Part shown: positions 1-9,250 of the stretch, piece after piece | Layout: the number at the start of each line of letters is the position of its first letter | How positions within the stretch are numbered: position 1 is the stretch's first letter | From: Chitinophagaceae bacterium | GTDB taxonomy: Bacteria; Bacteroidota; Bacteroidia; Chitinophagales; Chitinophagaceae | Assembly (NCBI GenBank): GCA_019638625.1 | Contig: JAHBTK010000002.1 | Span: forward strand, 434,001-498,000 | Reading direction: 5' to 3' | Length of the DNA stretch: 64,000 nucleotides | Program-made: the position numbers and the translations under genes | The notes under the pieces: generated by a model | The model's database searches: none | The model's input: the letters and a program-made list of their open reading frames with translations, nothing else | What the model was told of the DNA's origin: nothing

Positions 1-63
1 CGCTTTCCGTCCATGATAGCTTTGACTTACCGGAAACGGTTTTTCAAACTTAAACTATCAGTA

Positions 64-1833
64 ATGAACAAACTCAAATTCTCGAAAGATGAAGGTTCCG
101 AATTTTATAAGGAGCTGAAAACAGAAACAGAAAAACATTTTACTGAAAGGGGAATAGACAAAACAGGCGGCAATACCATGCTGCTGAAAATCATCCTGTA
201 CTTTGGACTGGTATTGATCTTCTACGCATTGATGATCACCAGCAGCGCTCTTTCCCTGTTCTTTTGTTTTTACCTTTTAATGGGGTTAAGTGTGCTGCTG
301 ACGGCATTCAACATTTCGCATGACGCGGCACATGGCGTTGCTGTAAAATCCAAATTCTGGAACGGAGTATTGTTTTCTTTCAGTTTCAACCTGCAGGGCA
401 ATAACGCTTATGTATGGGGTAAGAATCACAATGAGTCGCATCACCTGTACACCAATATTGAAGGCAGTGATATTGATGTGCTGAATAATCCTGTATTCAG
501 AATGACGTCCACACAACCCTTAAAATGGTTTCATCGTTACCAGCACCTGTATGCACCGGTTTTATATCTGCTCTATTCTCTCAACTGGTTTCTTTTTCGT
601 GAAACACTGATGATATTCAACCTTAGCAGCAGGACGATAAAAATTTCAATACCAAAGGGCGAGGTTGTAAAGCTGATCCTGTTCAAGTTCCTGTATATCG
701 GGTATATGATCGTATTACCTGTTATGATATTGCCATTCGGGTGGAAGATCGTATTGCTGGCATTTCTGCTGAATCATTTTATGATCTCCTGGTTATTCGT
801 AGCGGTATTGGGAGTTTCCCATCTCTCTGATTATGTTTCCCATCCGGAACCCGATGAGAACAACCAACTGAACATGAGCTGGCCCAGGCTGCAGATGTGT
901 ACCTCTGTGGATTATGATGCGGATAGCGTCTTCTTCAACTGGACCCTGGGAGGATTTAACGCCCATGCGCTCCATCACCTGTTGCCGAATATCAGCCATG
1001 TCCACTACCTGAAAATATTGCCCATTTTCAGGAGACTTGCCGCCAAACATGGCATCACCTATATGGAAATGTCCTACAGGGATTCCTTAGCCGCCCATTT
1101 CCGCTTCCTGAAAGCAATGGGGAGACAAAAGGAAATTACACCACGGGCTTATAAACCCGGTAAATTATTGGTAGCGGCTTCCCTGGCAATATTACTGTGC
1201 ATGGGTTTGGCTGGCAATACACAGGAGTATAAAAATGTTTTTCCGGTTGGAACTTTTCATAACGCCAACACAACCGTAAATGGTGTTTCTGTTGGCTTCC
1301 TTACCCTACCCGGTGACCATAGCGGAAATACCAATGGATTAAAAATTGAACTTGTCGGATCGGGGCTGGCATTAATGGCGACACCATACAGTCCTGTTTC
1401 TGAGTCAGCACAAGAGTATAAAGAAGTTATGGACCGTAGTTTTTCTACCAACAACGGTTTGGTGTTGTCTTTCAGTGGGTCTATTTGCGACTGTGTCACA
1501 AATGGCATTTCATTGGGAGGAGCAGGTCATTTTAACAGACAGGTCAACGGTGTATCTGTCGCCGGTATATTCAATTACGCAGAAAAATATAGCGGTATTC
1601 AACTATCCATATTTGTAAGCGGAGCTTATCAAATGGAAGGGCTCCAGTCCGCAATTAATAATACAGCAATCATTTCAGACGGGATTCAGTTAGGTATAAA
1701 TAATAAGAGTAAACAACACAGAGGATTGCAACTGGGATTAATTAACCGGGCCAAAAAACACAAAGGATTACAACTGGGGCTATGGAATGAAAATGAAAAA
1801 AGAAAACTCCCTTTTATTAACTGGAACTTTTAA
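64..1833 (+). CDS. Fatty acid desaturase fused to a C-terminal surface-repeat domain
   Basis: The first ~360 residues form a membrane fatty acid desaturase, an oxygen-dependent di-iron enzyme that puts double bonds into acyl chains. The three histidine boxes are visible: HDAAH (residues 86-90), HNESHH (122-127) and HALHH (301-305), with hydrophobic segments between them. The desaturase part lines up with the whole next gene. At about residue 367 a second module starts with a signal-peptide-like run (KLLVAASLAILLCMGLAG). About 200 residues follow with at least eight short repeats of the kind NGVSVG / GLQLGL, typical of LA_2272-type surface repeats. The open frame begins at 13, but the ATG at 64 aligns better with the neighbouring desaturase. 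The fusion is direct in the sequence; where the tail sits in the cell is unknown. Confidence 0.85.
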   Translation: MNKLKFSKDEGSEFYKELKTETEKHFTERGIDKTGGNTMLLKIILYFGLVLIFYALMITSSALSLFFCFYLLMGLSVLLTAFNISHDAAHGVAVKSKFWNGVLFSFSFNLQGNNAYVWGKNHNESHHLYTNIEGSDIDVLNNPVFRMTSTQPLKWFHRYQHLYAPVLYLLYSLNWFLFRETLMIFNLSSRTIKISIPKGEVVKLILFKFLYIGYMIVLPVMILPFGWKIVLLAFLLNHFMISWLFVAVLGVSHLSDYVSHPEPDENNQLNMSWPRLQMCTSVDYDADSVFFNWTLGGFNAHALHHLLPNISHVHYLKILPIFRRLAAKHGITYMEMSYRDSLAAHFRFLKAMGRQKEITPRAYKPGKLLVAASLAILLCMGLAGNTQEYKNVFPVGTFHNANTTVNGVSVGFLTLPGDHSGNTNGLKIELVGSGLALMATPYSPVSESAQEYKEVMDRSFSTNNGLVLSFSGSICDCVTNGISLGGAGHFNRQVNGVSVAGIFNYAEKYSGIQLSIFVSGAYQMEGLQSAINNTAIISDGIQLGINNKSKQHRGLQLGLINRAKKHKGLQLGLWNENEKRKLPFINWNF

Positions 1834-1845
1834 AACACATTTTAT

Positions 1846-2946
1846 ATGAGAGACAAACATATTCATATCGCAGAAGACAGCCGGCTGCTGAAATATATTC
1901 ACAAAGCTGTGGACAATGAATTAAGAACAGATCCTTCCTGGTTCAAAACAATGCTATGGGTAAAGTTTCTGGTGTACTTTCCTGCCAGTGTACTGGCATA
2001 CTACTCCCTATACCAGGTACAAAATCCCTTATTGTTCTGCGCCTGCTTTATACTATACGGAATGATAACACTGTTGTTTGCGTTCAACTTTTCGCATGAC
2101 TTTTCACACAACACGGTGTTCAGGAACAAGCGGCTTAACAACCTCGGGTTCACCATCACTTATACCATTGTGGGAGCGCATGCGGAAGCCTGGAAAAAGC
2201 GGCATGTATATTCCCATCACTACGCCCCCAACGTGGAGGAATATGATTCTGACCTGCAGATCACCCACCTGATCCGTGTAACGCCGGGCAGTAAGCGCTA
2301 TTGGTATCACCGTTATCAACATATCTATGCGCCGTTCTTATACACCACCTATTCCCTGTTCTGGGTTTTCATTAAAGATTTCGTTATCTTATTTGGCCCG
2401 GATACGTATGAGGAAAAGAAAGGTTTGAAATATCATTTTTCCTTCTGGCTGCAAAAGGCGGTATATCTCACACTGATCATTGTTATGCCCGTGTTGTTTT
2501 CACAGCAGCCTTGGTATATTGTGGTAGCCGGGTTCCTGTGTATGCATCTTGTACAGTCCCTTTTCCTGCTGTTCACTTTCTTTATGACACACCATGTGGA
2601 ATCTACCGCCTACCCGGATACGGATGAAAACGGGTATATCAATACTTCCTGGATGATGAACCAGGTGAAGAGCTCCAATGACATGCATCCCTTCAGTAAT
2701 ACTGCCAATTTTATCCTGGGAGGTTTCAACAATCATATTGCTCATCACCTGTTCCCGCATGTGCATCATGTGTATTATCCTGAATTGAATATTATCTTAT
2801 ACCGTATCCTGCGGGAAAATGGCATCACACCCAATAAAACAAGCTATTGGGGTGGTATTGTTTCGCATCTGCGGTTATTGAAAAAAATGGGGAGGGGTCA
2901 AGACCTGCAGGGCCGGGATCGGCACCCCGTGAAAGAAGCTGTATAA
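1846..2946 (+). CDS. Fatty acid desaturase
   Basis: A 366-residue membrane desaturase of the FADS type. Histidine boxes are HDFSH (84-88), HVYSHH (120-125) and HIAHH (297-301), which should bind the two irons. Hydrophobic stretches lie around residues 38-80 and 205-245. It starts 12 bases after the upstream desaturase and the two are clear paralogues, so they form a tandem duplication and probably one transcript. This copy has the plain length of the family and no added tail. Substrate and position of the double bond cannot be read from the sequence. Confidence 0.9.
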   Translation: MRDKHIHIAEDSRLLKYIHKAVDNELRTDPSWFKTMLWVKFLVYFPASVLAYYSLYQVQNPLLFCACFILYGMITLLFAFNFSHDFSHNTVFRNKRLNNLGFTITYTIVGAHAEAWKKRHVYSHHYAPNVEEYDSDLQITHLIRVTPGSKRYWYHRYQHIYAPFLYTTYSLFWVFIKDFVILFGPDTYEEKKGLKYHFSFWLQKAVYLTLIIVMPVLFSQQPWYIVVAGFLCMHLVQSLFLLFTFFMTHHVESTAYPDTDENGYINTSWMMNQVKSSNDMHPFSNTANFILGGFNNHIAHHLFPHVHHVYYPELNIILYRILRENGITPNKTSYWGGIVSHLRLLKKMGRGQDLQGRDRHPVKEAV

Positions 2947-3017
2947 GTGACCGGCAGGTAGGAAATATCCGGACAACCTTCCTTTCCGGGCATAAAGAAA
3001 CCTCAGGTCAGAAATCG

Positions 3018-3025
3018 TACATTTG
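3018..3025 (+). promoter_or_regulatory. Possible -7 promoter element for prpD
   Basis: TACATTTG fits the Bacteroidota -7 consensus TAnnTTTG and lies about 50 bases before the prpD start. I see no good -33 TTG at the usual distance, so it is only a candidate. Confidence 0.3.
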
Positions 3026-3074
3026 GAGATTGACAATTTATTATTTTAAGAGAAATCAAAATTAAACCTGTAAT

Positions 3075-4523
3075 ATGTCTTCCCACATCTCGAATGAACG
3101 ACCGCCTGCAGATAAGGTAATAGTTGACATCGCTGACTATGTACTAAATTATGAAGTAACGAACGATCTTGCCTGGAGTACTGCGCATTATTGCCTGCTG
3201 GATACTTTAGGTTGCGGGCTGGAGGCACTCACCTACCCTGCCTGCACCAAACTCCTCGGTCCTATTGTTCCCGGAACGATAGTTCCCAACGGCGCCAAAG
3301 TACCCGGCACGCCCTACCAGCTAGACCCCGTACAGGCTGCTTTTAATATTGGCGCTATCATACGATGGCTCGATTTTAATGACACCTGGCTGGCGGCGGA
3401 ATGGGGACACCCTTCCGACAACCTCGGAGGCATACTGGCGGCAGCAGACTGGCTGAGCAGGATCGCTATAGCGAACGGCAAAGCCCCGCTCACCGTAAAA
3501 GACGTGCTGGAGTGTATGATAAAAGCCCACGAAATACAGGGGGTTATGGCGCTGGAAAATTCTTTCAACCGTGTCGGCCTTGATCATGTAGTACTGGTAA
3601 AGCTGGCTTCCACCGCTGTGGTAGGAAAGCTGATAGGGTTAACCCGGGAGGAACTGATCAATGCCATATCCCTGGCGTTCGTTGACGGGCAATCGTTGCG
3701 CACTTATCGCCATGCACCCAATACCGGCAGCCGGAAATCCTGGGCAGCAGGTGACGCTACATCCAGAGCTGTTCGCCTGGCGCTGATTGCCAAAACAGGG
3801 GAAATGGGTTATCCTTCGGTTCTCACGGCAAAAACATGGGGGTTCTATGATGTGTTGTTCAAAGGAAATGAATTTAAATTTCAACGCGACTACGGCTCCT
3901 ATGTCATGGAAAATGTGCTGTTCAAGATTTCCTTTCCTGCCGAATTCCATTCGCAAACTGCTGTGGAAGCCGCTATGACCCTGCATAAAAAGCTGAAAGA
4001 ACTTGGAAAAACTGCAGACGATATTAGAGAAATAAAAATACGCACACACGAAGCTGCTATCCGTATTATTGACAAAAAAGGACCGCTCCACAACCCGGCA
4101 GACAGGGATCATTGTATACAATATATGATAGCCGTGCCACTGATCTTCGGACGTTTAACCGCCGCGGACTATGAAGATAATATAGCATCGGACGAAAGGA
4201 TTGACCTGCTGAGAGACAAGATGGTAACAGAAGAGGACAAACAGTTTACCAGCGACTATCATGATCCGGAAAAGCGCTCCATAGCAAATGCATTGACAAT
4301 TACCTTAAGGGATGGCGCCGTGCTGGATGAAGTAATCGTGGAGTATCCGATCGGCCACAAACGCCGCCGCGAAGAAGGGATACCGGTACTGATAGAAAAA
4401 TACAAGATCAACCTGGCAAGAAAATTCGCAGTGAAACAGCAGAAAGCGCTGCTGGATATCTCTCTTGATTATAAGAAACTCATCAATACACCCGTAAATG
4501 AATTTGTGGATTTAATGGTATGA
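3075..4523 (+). CDS. prpD: 2-methylcitrate dehydratase (MmgE/PrpD family)
   Basis: PrpD dehydrates 2-methylcitrate to 2-methyl-cis-aconitate in the methylcitrate cycle, which clears propionyl-CoA. The 482 residues match the usual PrpD length. The conserved early region containing [17 protein letters not shown], the glycine-rich stretch after it and the [12 protein letters not shown] segment near the C-terminus are all typical of the family. The protein has no signal peptide and should be cytosolic. The methylcitrate synthase and lyase genes (prpC, prpB) are not in the window, so the pathway assignment rests on family membership alone. A strong hairpin terminator follows directly. Confidence 0.88.
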   Translation: MSSHISNERPPADKVIVDIADYVLNYEVTNDLAWSTAHYCLLDTLGCGLEALTYPACTKLLGPIVPGTIVPNGAKVPGTPYQLDPVQAAFNIGAIIRWLDFNDTWLAAEWGHPSDNLGGILAAADWLSRIAIANGKAPLTVKDVLECMIKAHEIQGVMALENSFNRVGLDHVVLVKLASTAVVGKLIGLTREELINAISLAFVDGQSLRTYRHAPNTGSRKSWAAGDATSRAVRLALIAKTGEMGYPSVLTAKTWGFYDVLFKGNEFKFQRDYGSYVMENVLFKISFPAEFHSQTAVEAAMTLHKKLKELGKTADDIREIKIRTHEAAIRIIDKKGPLHNPADRDHCIQYMIAVPLIFGRLTAADYEDNIASDERIDLLRDKMVTEEDKQFTSDYHDPEKRSIANALTITLRDGAVLDEVIVEYPIGHKRRREEGIPVLIEKYKINLARKFAVKQQKALLDISLDYKKLINTPVNEFVDLMV

Positions 4524-4545
4524 GAAGGGTGTTGTTAACCGTAAT

Positions 4546-4573
4546 AAAAAAGGATGCAGTCGCATCCTTTTTT
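4546..4573. terminator. Bidirectional rho-independent terminator (prpD / sodC)
   Basis: The perfect stem GGATGC / GCATCC (4552-4557 with 4562-4567), loop AGTC, is extended by six A-T pairs. It sits between the convergent prpD and sodC genes and has an A-run on one side and a T-run on the other, so it can stop transcription from both. Confidence 0.85.
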
Positions 4574-4603
4574 ATTTAAAAATATCAGAAATTATCGCTC
4601 ATG

Positions 4604-5206
4604 CTATTGAATGACGCCGCATCCGATCCTGTTCCCTGCATTACCTGTCGGCTGGGTAGTATAATCATCCTCTCCTCCATGTACGATCAATGCCCTGCCT
4701 AAAATGTTTTTGTCAGCGCTGCCGCCCAATGTCCAGAGGTCTGTTTCCATTGCCAGGGTTCCATTGCCCTGTGCATCCAGGGTTACATTACCGATATCTC
4801 CTGAATGAAAACCCTGGTCGCTGCCCCATTTTCCATGCGATTTACCGGCAGGGTTCCAGTGACCATGAGACGCATTTCCATGCTCTCCGCAGTCGCCATG
4901 CTCATGCAGGTGTACTGCCACGGTTTTTCCTGCCCTGGATGGAGCGGAGATTGAGAGTTCAAGCCGGACAGTACCATTTTCACCCGCCACAAATTTGGCT
5001 GTGCCGTTTACCACGGTATCGGGGTAGGTGCCTGCAATGGTTGCTTCCGCCTGTTGAACCATCGGCACATCCGCCACAGCACCATGTTCGTGATTGTGTG
5101 CAGCCGCATTTGTATTGCCAGCATCGGTTCCCTTGTTCTCGGGCGCACTATTACAAGCTGCAAATAATAAAGCCGCAGAAAACATTCCTATCCATAATTT
5201 TTTCAT
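4604..5206 (-). CDS. sodC: Superoxide dismutase [Cu-Zn], lipoprotein
   Basis: Cu/Zn superoxide dismutase turns superoxide into oxygen and hydrogen peroxide. The N-terminus is a lipoprotein signal with lipobox FAAC (Cys18), so the enzyme should be anchored in the cell envelope. A His-rich linker (around HNHEH, residues 37-41) precedes the catalytic domain. Expected ligands are all present: copper site H99, H101, H116, H176; zinc site H116, H124, H134, D137; disulfide C106-C196. The nearly C-terminal GCGVIQ is the family ending. It is a single gene on the reverse strand, convergent with prpD. Confidence 0.93.
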   Translation of the reverse strand: MKKLWIGMFSAALLFAACNSAPENKGTDAGNTNAAAHNHEHGAVADVPMVQQAEATIAGTYPDTVVNGTAKFVAGENGTVRLELSISAPSRAGKTVAVHLHEHGDCGEHGNASHGHWNPAGKSHGKWGSDQGFHSGDIGNVTLDAQGNGTLAMETDLWTLGGSADKNILGRALIVHGGEDDYTTQPTGNAGNRIGCGVIQ

Positions 5207-5362
5207 GATGATATATTTTGATTATAACCCACAATAATACAAAAACATTGCCTAAATGGCCGGAACCGGGGAATTGAGTTGTTAATAACCCGATATAAAA
5301 CTAAAATCCGTCTTATTTTTCTATTCGCGCATTCTGATTTAAATTCGCGCAAACTTCATTGC

Positions 5363-6577
5363 ATGAATCTTCACGAATATCAGGCTAAAGAGCTGCTGAA
5401 AAAATACAACGTACCTGTTCAGGATGGTATACCCGTAGACACCTCGGAAAAGGCGGAAGAAGCCTATAAGCAGTTAAAAGTACAATATGGCAACAGCTTT
5501 GCTGTTGTAAAAGCACAGATTCATGCCGGTGGACGCGGAAAAGGAAAAATAAGAGGAACAGAACAGCGTGGAGTAGCCGTAGGTAAAACGGCGGAAGAAA
5601 TAAAAACCATCGCAGGAAATATTATAGGTGGAACCCTGGTTACCATACAAACCGGTGAAGCAGGTAAACTGGTAAACAAGGTATTGGTTGCGCAGGATGT
5701 TTATTACCCGGGACCTAACCCGGTAAAAGAGTTTTATCTTTCGATACTGCTCGATCGCTCCAAAGGACAAAATGTGGTAATGTACAGTACGGAAGGCGGA
5801 ATGGATATTGAGCAGGTGGCGCATGATACGCCGGAAAAGATATTTAAGGAATGGGTACACCCTTCCGGCGGACTACTGCCGTTCCAGGCAAGGAAAATCG
5901 CATTTAACCTGGGGCTGAGTGGAGAAGCTTTTAAAAATTGCGTAAAGTTTGTTACCAACCTGTACAAAGCATATGTAGAGCTTGACTGCGGCATGCTGGA
6001 AATAAATCCGCTGTTTAAAACCAGTGATGAAAAGATCATTGCCGTAGATTGTAAAATGAACCTGGACGACAACGCCCTGCTTCGTCACCCCGACCTGGAA
6101 GCATTGCGTGACATCAGTGAAGAAGATCCTACTGAAGTGGAAGCGCATAAATATAACCTGAACTTTATAAAACTGGATGGCAATGTAGGGTGTATGGTGA
6201 ACGGCGCCGGGCTGGCCATGGCCAGTATGGATATGATCAAGCTAAGCGGAGGTGATCCTGCCAACTTCCTGGATGTAGGAGGTACCGCCAATGCACAAAC
6301 CGTTGAGGCCGGTTTCCGGATCATACTGAAAGACCCTAAAGTAAAAGCAATTCTTATCAATATTTTCGGCGGTATTGTACGCTGCGATCGTGTAGCCCAG
6401 GGCGTTATTGATGCTTACAATTCCATCGGCGACATTCAGGTACCGATCATTGTACGCCTGCAGGGAACCAATGCCAAAGAAGCAAAAGACCTGATTGAAG
6501 CCAGCGGATTGAAAGTACAATCTGCCATCCTGCTGAGCGAAGCAGCCGCCCTGGTGAATAAAGCAGTCAGTGCATAA
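5363..6577 (+). CDS. sucC: Succinyl-CoA ligase (ADP-forming), beta subunit
   Basis: SucC forms the nucleotide-binding half of succinyl-CoA synthetase, which makes ATP or GTP from succinyl-CoA in the citric acid cycle. The start MNLHEYQAKELLKKYNVPV is the family signature, so the ATG at 5363 is chosen although the open frame runs 28 codons further upstream. An ATP-grasp domain fills the N-terminal two thirds (Gly-rich HAGGRGKGK near residue 50). The ligase domain follows, with NGAGLAMASMD and the phosphate-binding NIFGGIVRCD. At 404 residues it has the normal length. The alpha subunit gene is not adjacent, as is common in this phylum. Confidence 0.95.
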   Translation: MNLHEYQAKELLKKYNVPVQDGIPVDTSEKAEEAYKQLKVQYGNSFAVVKAQIHAGGRGKGKIRGTEQRGVAVGKTAEEIKTIAGNIIGGTLVTIQTGEAGKLVNKVLVAQDVYYPGPNPVKEFYLSILLDRSKGQNVVMYSTEGGMDIEQVAHDTPEKIFKEWVHPSGGLLPFQARKIAFNLGLSGEAFKNCVKFVTNLYKAYVELDCGMLEINPLFKTSDEKIIAVDCKMNLDDNALLRHPDLEALRDISEEDPTEVEAHKYNLNFIKLDGNVGCMVNGAGLAMASMDMIKLSGGDPANFLDVGGTANAQTVEAGFRIILKDPKVKAILINIFGGIVRCDRVAQGVIDAYNSIGDIQVPIIVRLQGTNAKEAKDLIEASGLKVQSAILLSEAAALVNKAVSA

Positions 6578-6600
6578 AAACTTTATTATTCAACTCTTTG

Positions 6601-6634
6601 AATCCCGGCGGAGCTGCCGGGATTTTTTATTTTT
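6601..6634 (+). terminator. Rho-independent terminator after sucC
   Basis: The stem CCCGGC / GCCGGG (6604-6609 with 6616-6621), flanked by AAT/ATT pairs, is followed by a T-rich tail. It begins 24 bases after the sucC stop. Confidence 0.85.
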
Positions 6635-6756
6635 TATACCCGTTTTGTTTATTGATTCTCTGCATCTTATCTATTCCTGAACGATAGCAGCTTTCTTCCC
6701 GAAAGATTTTTTATTATGGATTCGTTTCATGCCGGCATCTAATTGAAAAATTGTTT

Positions 6757-7587
6757 ATGGAGACAAATAAAATTCTGCAAGCCAGTTTCCTGGACATCAT
6801 TTTCGATGGACGTAATAAAACATACGGCGCTTACGAACTCAGGAAACGTTATGACGTCAGGCTATTCAAAGCAATTGGTATAACAGCTCTGCTGGCATTG
6901 TTCGTTGCTTTAGCCTCCATTATTGACTCAAAATTTTCCACAACAACCAGTGGCAGACTCCACATTAAGGAAGATGTAATACTGGTTGAGTTGCCAAAAG
7001 AAGAGCCTCCGGTAGAAATTCCTCCTGTGCAACCGCCTCCGCAGGAAATGCCCCAACTGGAAATGGCAAGGCTGGCGACACCGAAAGTGGTAGACGACCA
7101 ACTGGTAAATGAAGAGAATGAAATGCGGCCGAATGAAGAATTACTGGATGCTACCATCGGAACCGAAAACAAAAAAGGGGACAAAGACCTGGGTATAGTA
7201 GCGCCGCCCGTAGAGGAACCCAATACCGGTGTGACGGTTGGCCCCAAGGAAGACCCGGAAGACCATATACTGGTCCATGTTCAGATTGAAGCCAAATATC
7301 CGGGTGGAGACCAAGCCTGGAGAAAATACATTTCAAGGGAAATTAACCGCTATATGGATGAACTGCAGGAAGAAGGAAAAGCCGGTACCTGTATAGTACA
7401 ATTTGTGGTTGACAGGGAAGGAAATATCAGCGAAGTGGAAGCGCTGACCATGAAGGGAACCAAGCTGGCAGAACTTTGTGTAAACGCTATCCGAAAAGGA
7501 CCTAAATGGACTCCTGCTGAAAATAATGGCAAAAAGGTTAAAGCCTATCGCAAACAGCCCGTTACTTTTCAATTGCTGAATGAGTGA
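6757..7587 (+). CDS. TonB family energy-transducing protein
   Basis: TonB proteins carry energy from the inner-membrane ExbBD motor to outer-membrane receptors such as the SusC proteins in this window. The N-terminal LDIIFDGRNKTYGAYELRKR is the usual opening of Bacteroidota TonB homologues. A single membrane segment (about residues 36-56) and a proline/glutamate-rich periplasmic spacer with PPVEIPPVQPPP follow. The C-terminal TonB domain lies in the last ~95 residues, with QFVVDREGNISEVEAL. The ATG at 6757 is preferred over an in-frame TTG at 6751. No exbB or exbD lies beside it. It is followed by a large hairpin. Confidence 0.9.
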   Translation: METNKILQASFLDIIFDGRNKTYGAYELRKRYDVRLFKAIGITALLALFVALASIIDSKFSTTTSGRLHIKEDVILVELPKEEPPVEIPPVQPPPQEMPQLEMARLATPKVVDDQLVNEENEMRPNEELLDATIGTENKKGDKDLGIVAPPVEEPNTGVTVGPKEDPEDHILVHVQIEAKYPGGDQAWRKYISREINRYMDELQEEGKAGTCIVQFVVDREGNISEVEALTMKGTKLAELCVNAIRKGPKWTPAENNGKKVKAYRKQPVTFQLLNE

Positions 7588-7596
7588 TTGGATAAT

Positions 7597-7662
7597 AAAA
7601 AAACTCACAGGTTTTACTTGCCCGCCGGAGCAAAGCGCAGGCGGGAAAACCTGTGAGTTTTT
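7597..7662. terminator. Bidirectional terminator with a long stem
   Basis: An AAAAACTCACAGGTTTT arm (about 7597-7614) pairs with AAAACCTGTGAGTTTTT (7646-7662). Between them lies an inner CCCGCC...GGCGGG stem. It lies between the convergent tonB-like and susD-like genes and should serve both. Confidence 0.8.
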
Positions 7663-7681
7663 ATTTCTCAATTAACGGATC

Positions 7682-9232
7682 TTAATTATCCCACCAAACC
7701 TTGGTATTATAATTATCCGGGCCTTGTGCGGCTACCGCTGCGTCCCGGCTTGCCCCGTTCAGATTCTGTTCATTGATCGGATAAATAAATCTTACCGGTA
7801 TCTTGTCATCATTCACATTGTCCCTGCCTGCTATCAACGCGGGATATCCTGTTCTTCTCCAGTCGAACCAGGCTTCCAGTCCGGTAAAGAATAAAGAAAT
7901 CCACTTTTGGGTTCCGATGAGCTTTAAAGCATCCGCTTCATTATAAGCGACACCCGGTCTTGTCAGGTAGTCACCGGGGATAGTAGTGCAGGCATAAATA
8001 AATGCCCCTTTAATACCCTCTTCGTAATGTTCCTGTGCCGTTTTGCCTGTATTTACCAACCCTTTTTTTACCGCTTCGGCAAGGATAAACTGCAGCTCAG
8101 GATACCCCATTATATATCCGAGGGCGCCTTGTAACCCCTTTTGTGTTTCCGAAGAACCTTTGTAAAATATATGTCCTACCCTGGATATTTTCCCGGACCC
8201 GCCATTGTATTCCAGCGCGTCCACTTCATTCAACCCGTTGGGAACTCCCACATAGGCTGACGCTACAACCGGGGCAGCCTGGCTCGCCGGGTTTAATCCA
8301 TTGTCTGCACCGTAAGTGTCGGTAAACTGTGCGAATACCTGTAACCTGGGATCAGTGAATTTCAGCAGCGTATCACCCAGTGTTTTACTCAGGCGGAACT
8401 CATCAAAAGATCCCTGGCGGGTGGTGTAAAGATAATATTGGTTCGGAGCAGCTTCCAGGTACTCAATCACCGCGTTGTCACCGTGATTGCCGGCGCCACC
8501 GAAAAATGTGGCGCCCTGGGCCCAGCTTCCCGGGTCGGTGAAGATCGGGTTAGCCACCGGATCGTTGATAATCGCCTGCATTTCTGCGGATACATTCTTT
8601 TTATCAGAAATGCGCATCAGGTAACGCAAACGAAGACTGTTGGCCAATTTTCTCCATTTTGAAACATTACCGCCATACACAAGATCTCCTACAATAGACC
8701 CCGCCGACGGACTCATAATGCTATTGGCGGTGGCTAAATCAGCCAGGATGCCGTTGTATATTTCTTCCTGGCTGTCATATTTGGGTGTAAGCGTTCCTCC
8801 TGCAAGCGTTTCGGAATAAGGAACATTTCCATAGCAGTCGGTCAGCAGGGAAAACATCCAGGCTCTTAGAATCAGGGCGGCTCCCCTGTAATTGGGAGCA
8901 TTCAGTTGTTCACTCTGCGCAATGAGGATCTGCACATCCCGCAGGTTGTTGTACATATTGTTCCACACACCGTTCCTTTCATTCCATATATACCTGTCTT
9001 CGGACACAAACTGGATCTTTGCGGTATGTTGCATAACGATATTACCGATGCCCCAACTTTGCCCCAGTATTTCGTAGGTAGTACTTCTGATAATACCCGG
9101 CAACAACAGGTTGGGCGTAACCGCAGTAATAGCATTGGGGTTCTGGTTGATCTCCTGGTAGTTTTTGGTACATGACGGCAATGTCAAAATTCCCGCCAGC
9201 AGTATTAATATAAATAGCTTCATTTTTTTCAT
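7682..9232 (-). CDS. SusD/RagB family nutrient-binding outer-membrane lipoprotein (SusD-like type 2)
   Basis: SusD-type lipoproteins cap a SusC channel and hand over the substrate. The N-terminus MKKMKLFILILLAGILTLPSC is a lipoprotein signal with Cys21. The body resembles the second SusD-like family (PF12771 type) more than the other two SusD proteins here. Examples are the early NPNAITAVTPNLLLPGI segment, the DVQILIAQSEQ helix and the LQFILAEAV helix. It starts 18 bases after the SusC gene stop and is surely co-transcribed with it. No enzyme or regulator gene lies alongside, so the imported substrate cannot be guessed. Confidence 0.92.
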   Translation of the reverse strand: MKKMKLFILILLAGILTLPSCTKNYQEINQNPNAITAVTPNLLLPGIIRSTTYEILGQSWGIGNIVMQHTAKIQFVSEDRYIWNERNGVWNNMYNNLRDVQILIAQSEQLNAPNYRGAALILRAWMFSLLTDCYGNVPYSETLAGGTLTPKYDSQEEIYNGILADLATANSIMSPSAGSIVGDLVYGGNVSKWRKLANSLRLRYLMRISDKKNVSAEMQAIINDPVANPIFTDPGSWAQGATFFGGAGNHGDNAVIEYLEAAPNQYYLYTTRQGSFDEFRLSKTLGDTLLKFTDPRLQVFAQFTDTYGADNGLNPASQAAPVVASAYVGVPNGLNEVDALEYNGGSGKISRVGHIFYKGSSETQKGLQGALGYIMGYPELQFILAEAVKKGLVNTGKTAQEHYEEGIKGAFIYACTTIPGDYLTRPGVAYNEADALKLIGTQKWISLFFTGLEAWFDWRRTGYPALIAGRDNVNDDKIPVRFIYPINEQNLNGASRDAAVAAQGPDNYNTKVWWDN

Positions 9233-9250
9233 ATAAAATAATTTGGCGTA

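Noticed and set aside
3639..4121. 160-codon reverse-strand frame inside prpD
   Set aside because: It lies wholly inside a well-supported gene, its product resembles no protein family, and it arises from codon bias on the opposite strand.
4690..5208. 172-codon forward-strand frame over sodC
   Set aside because: It is the antisense shadow of a gene with complete metal ligands; its product is cysteine/histidine/proline-rich low-quality sequence.
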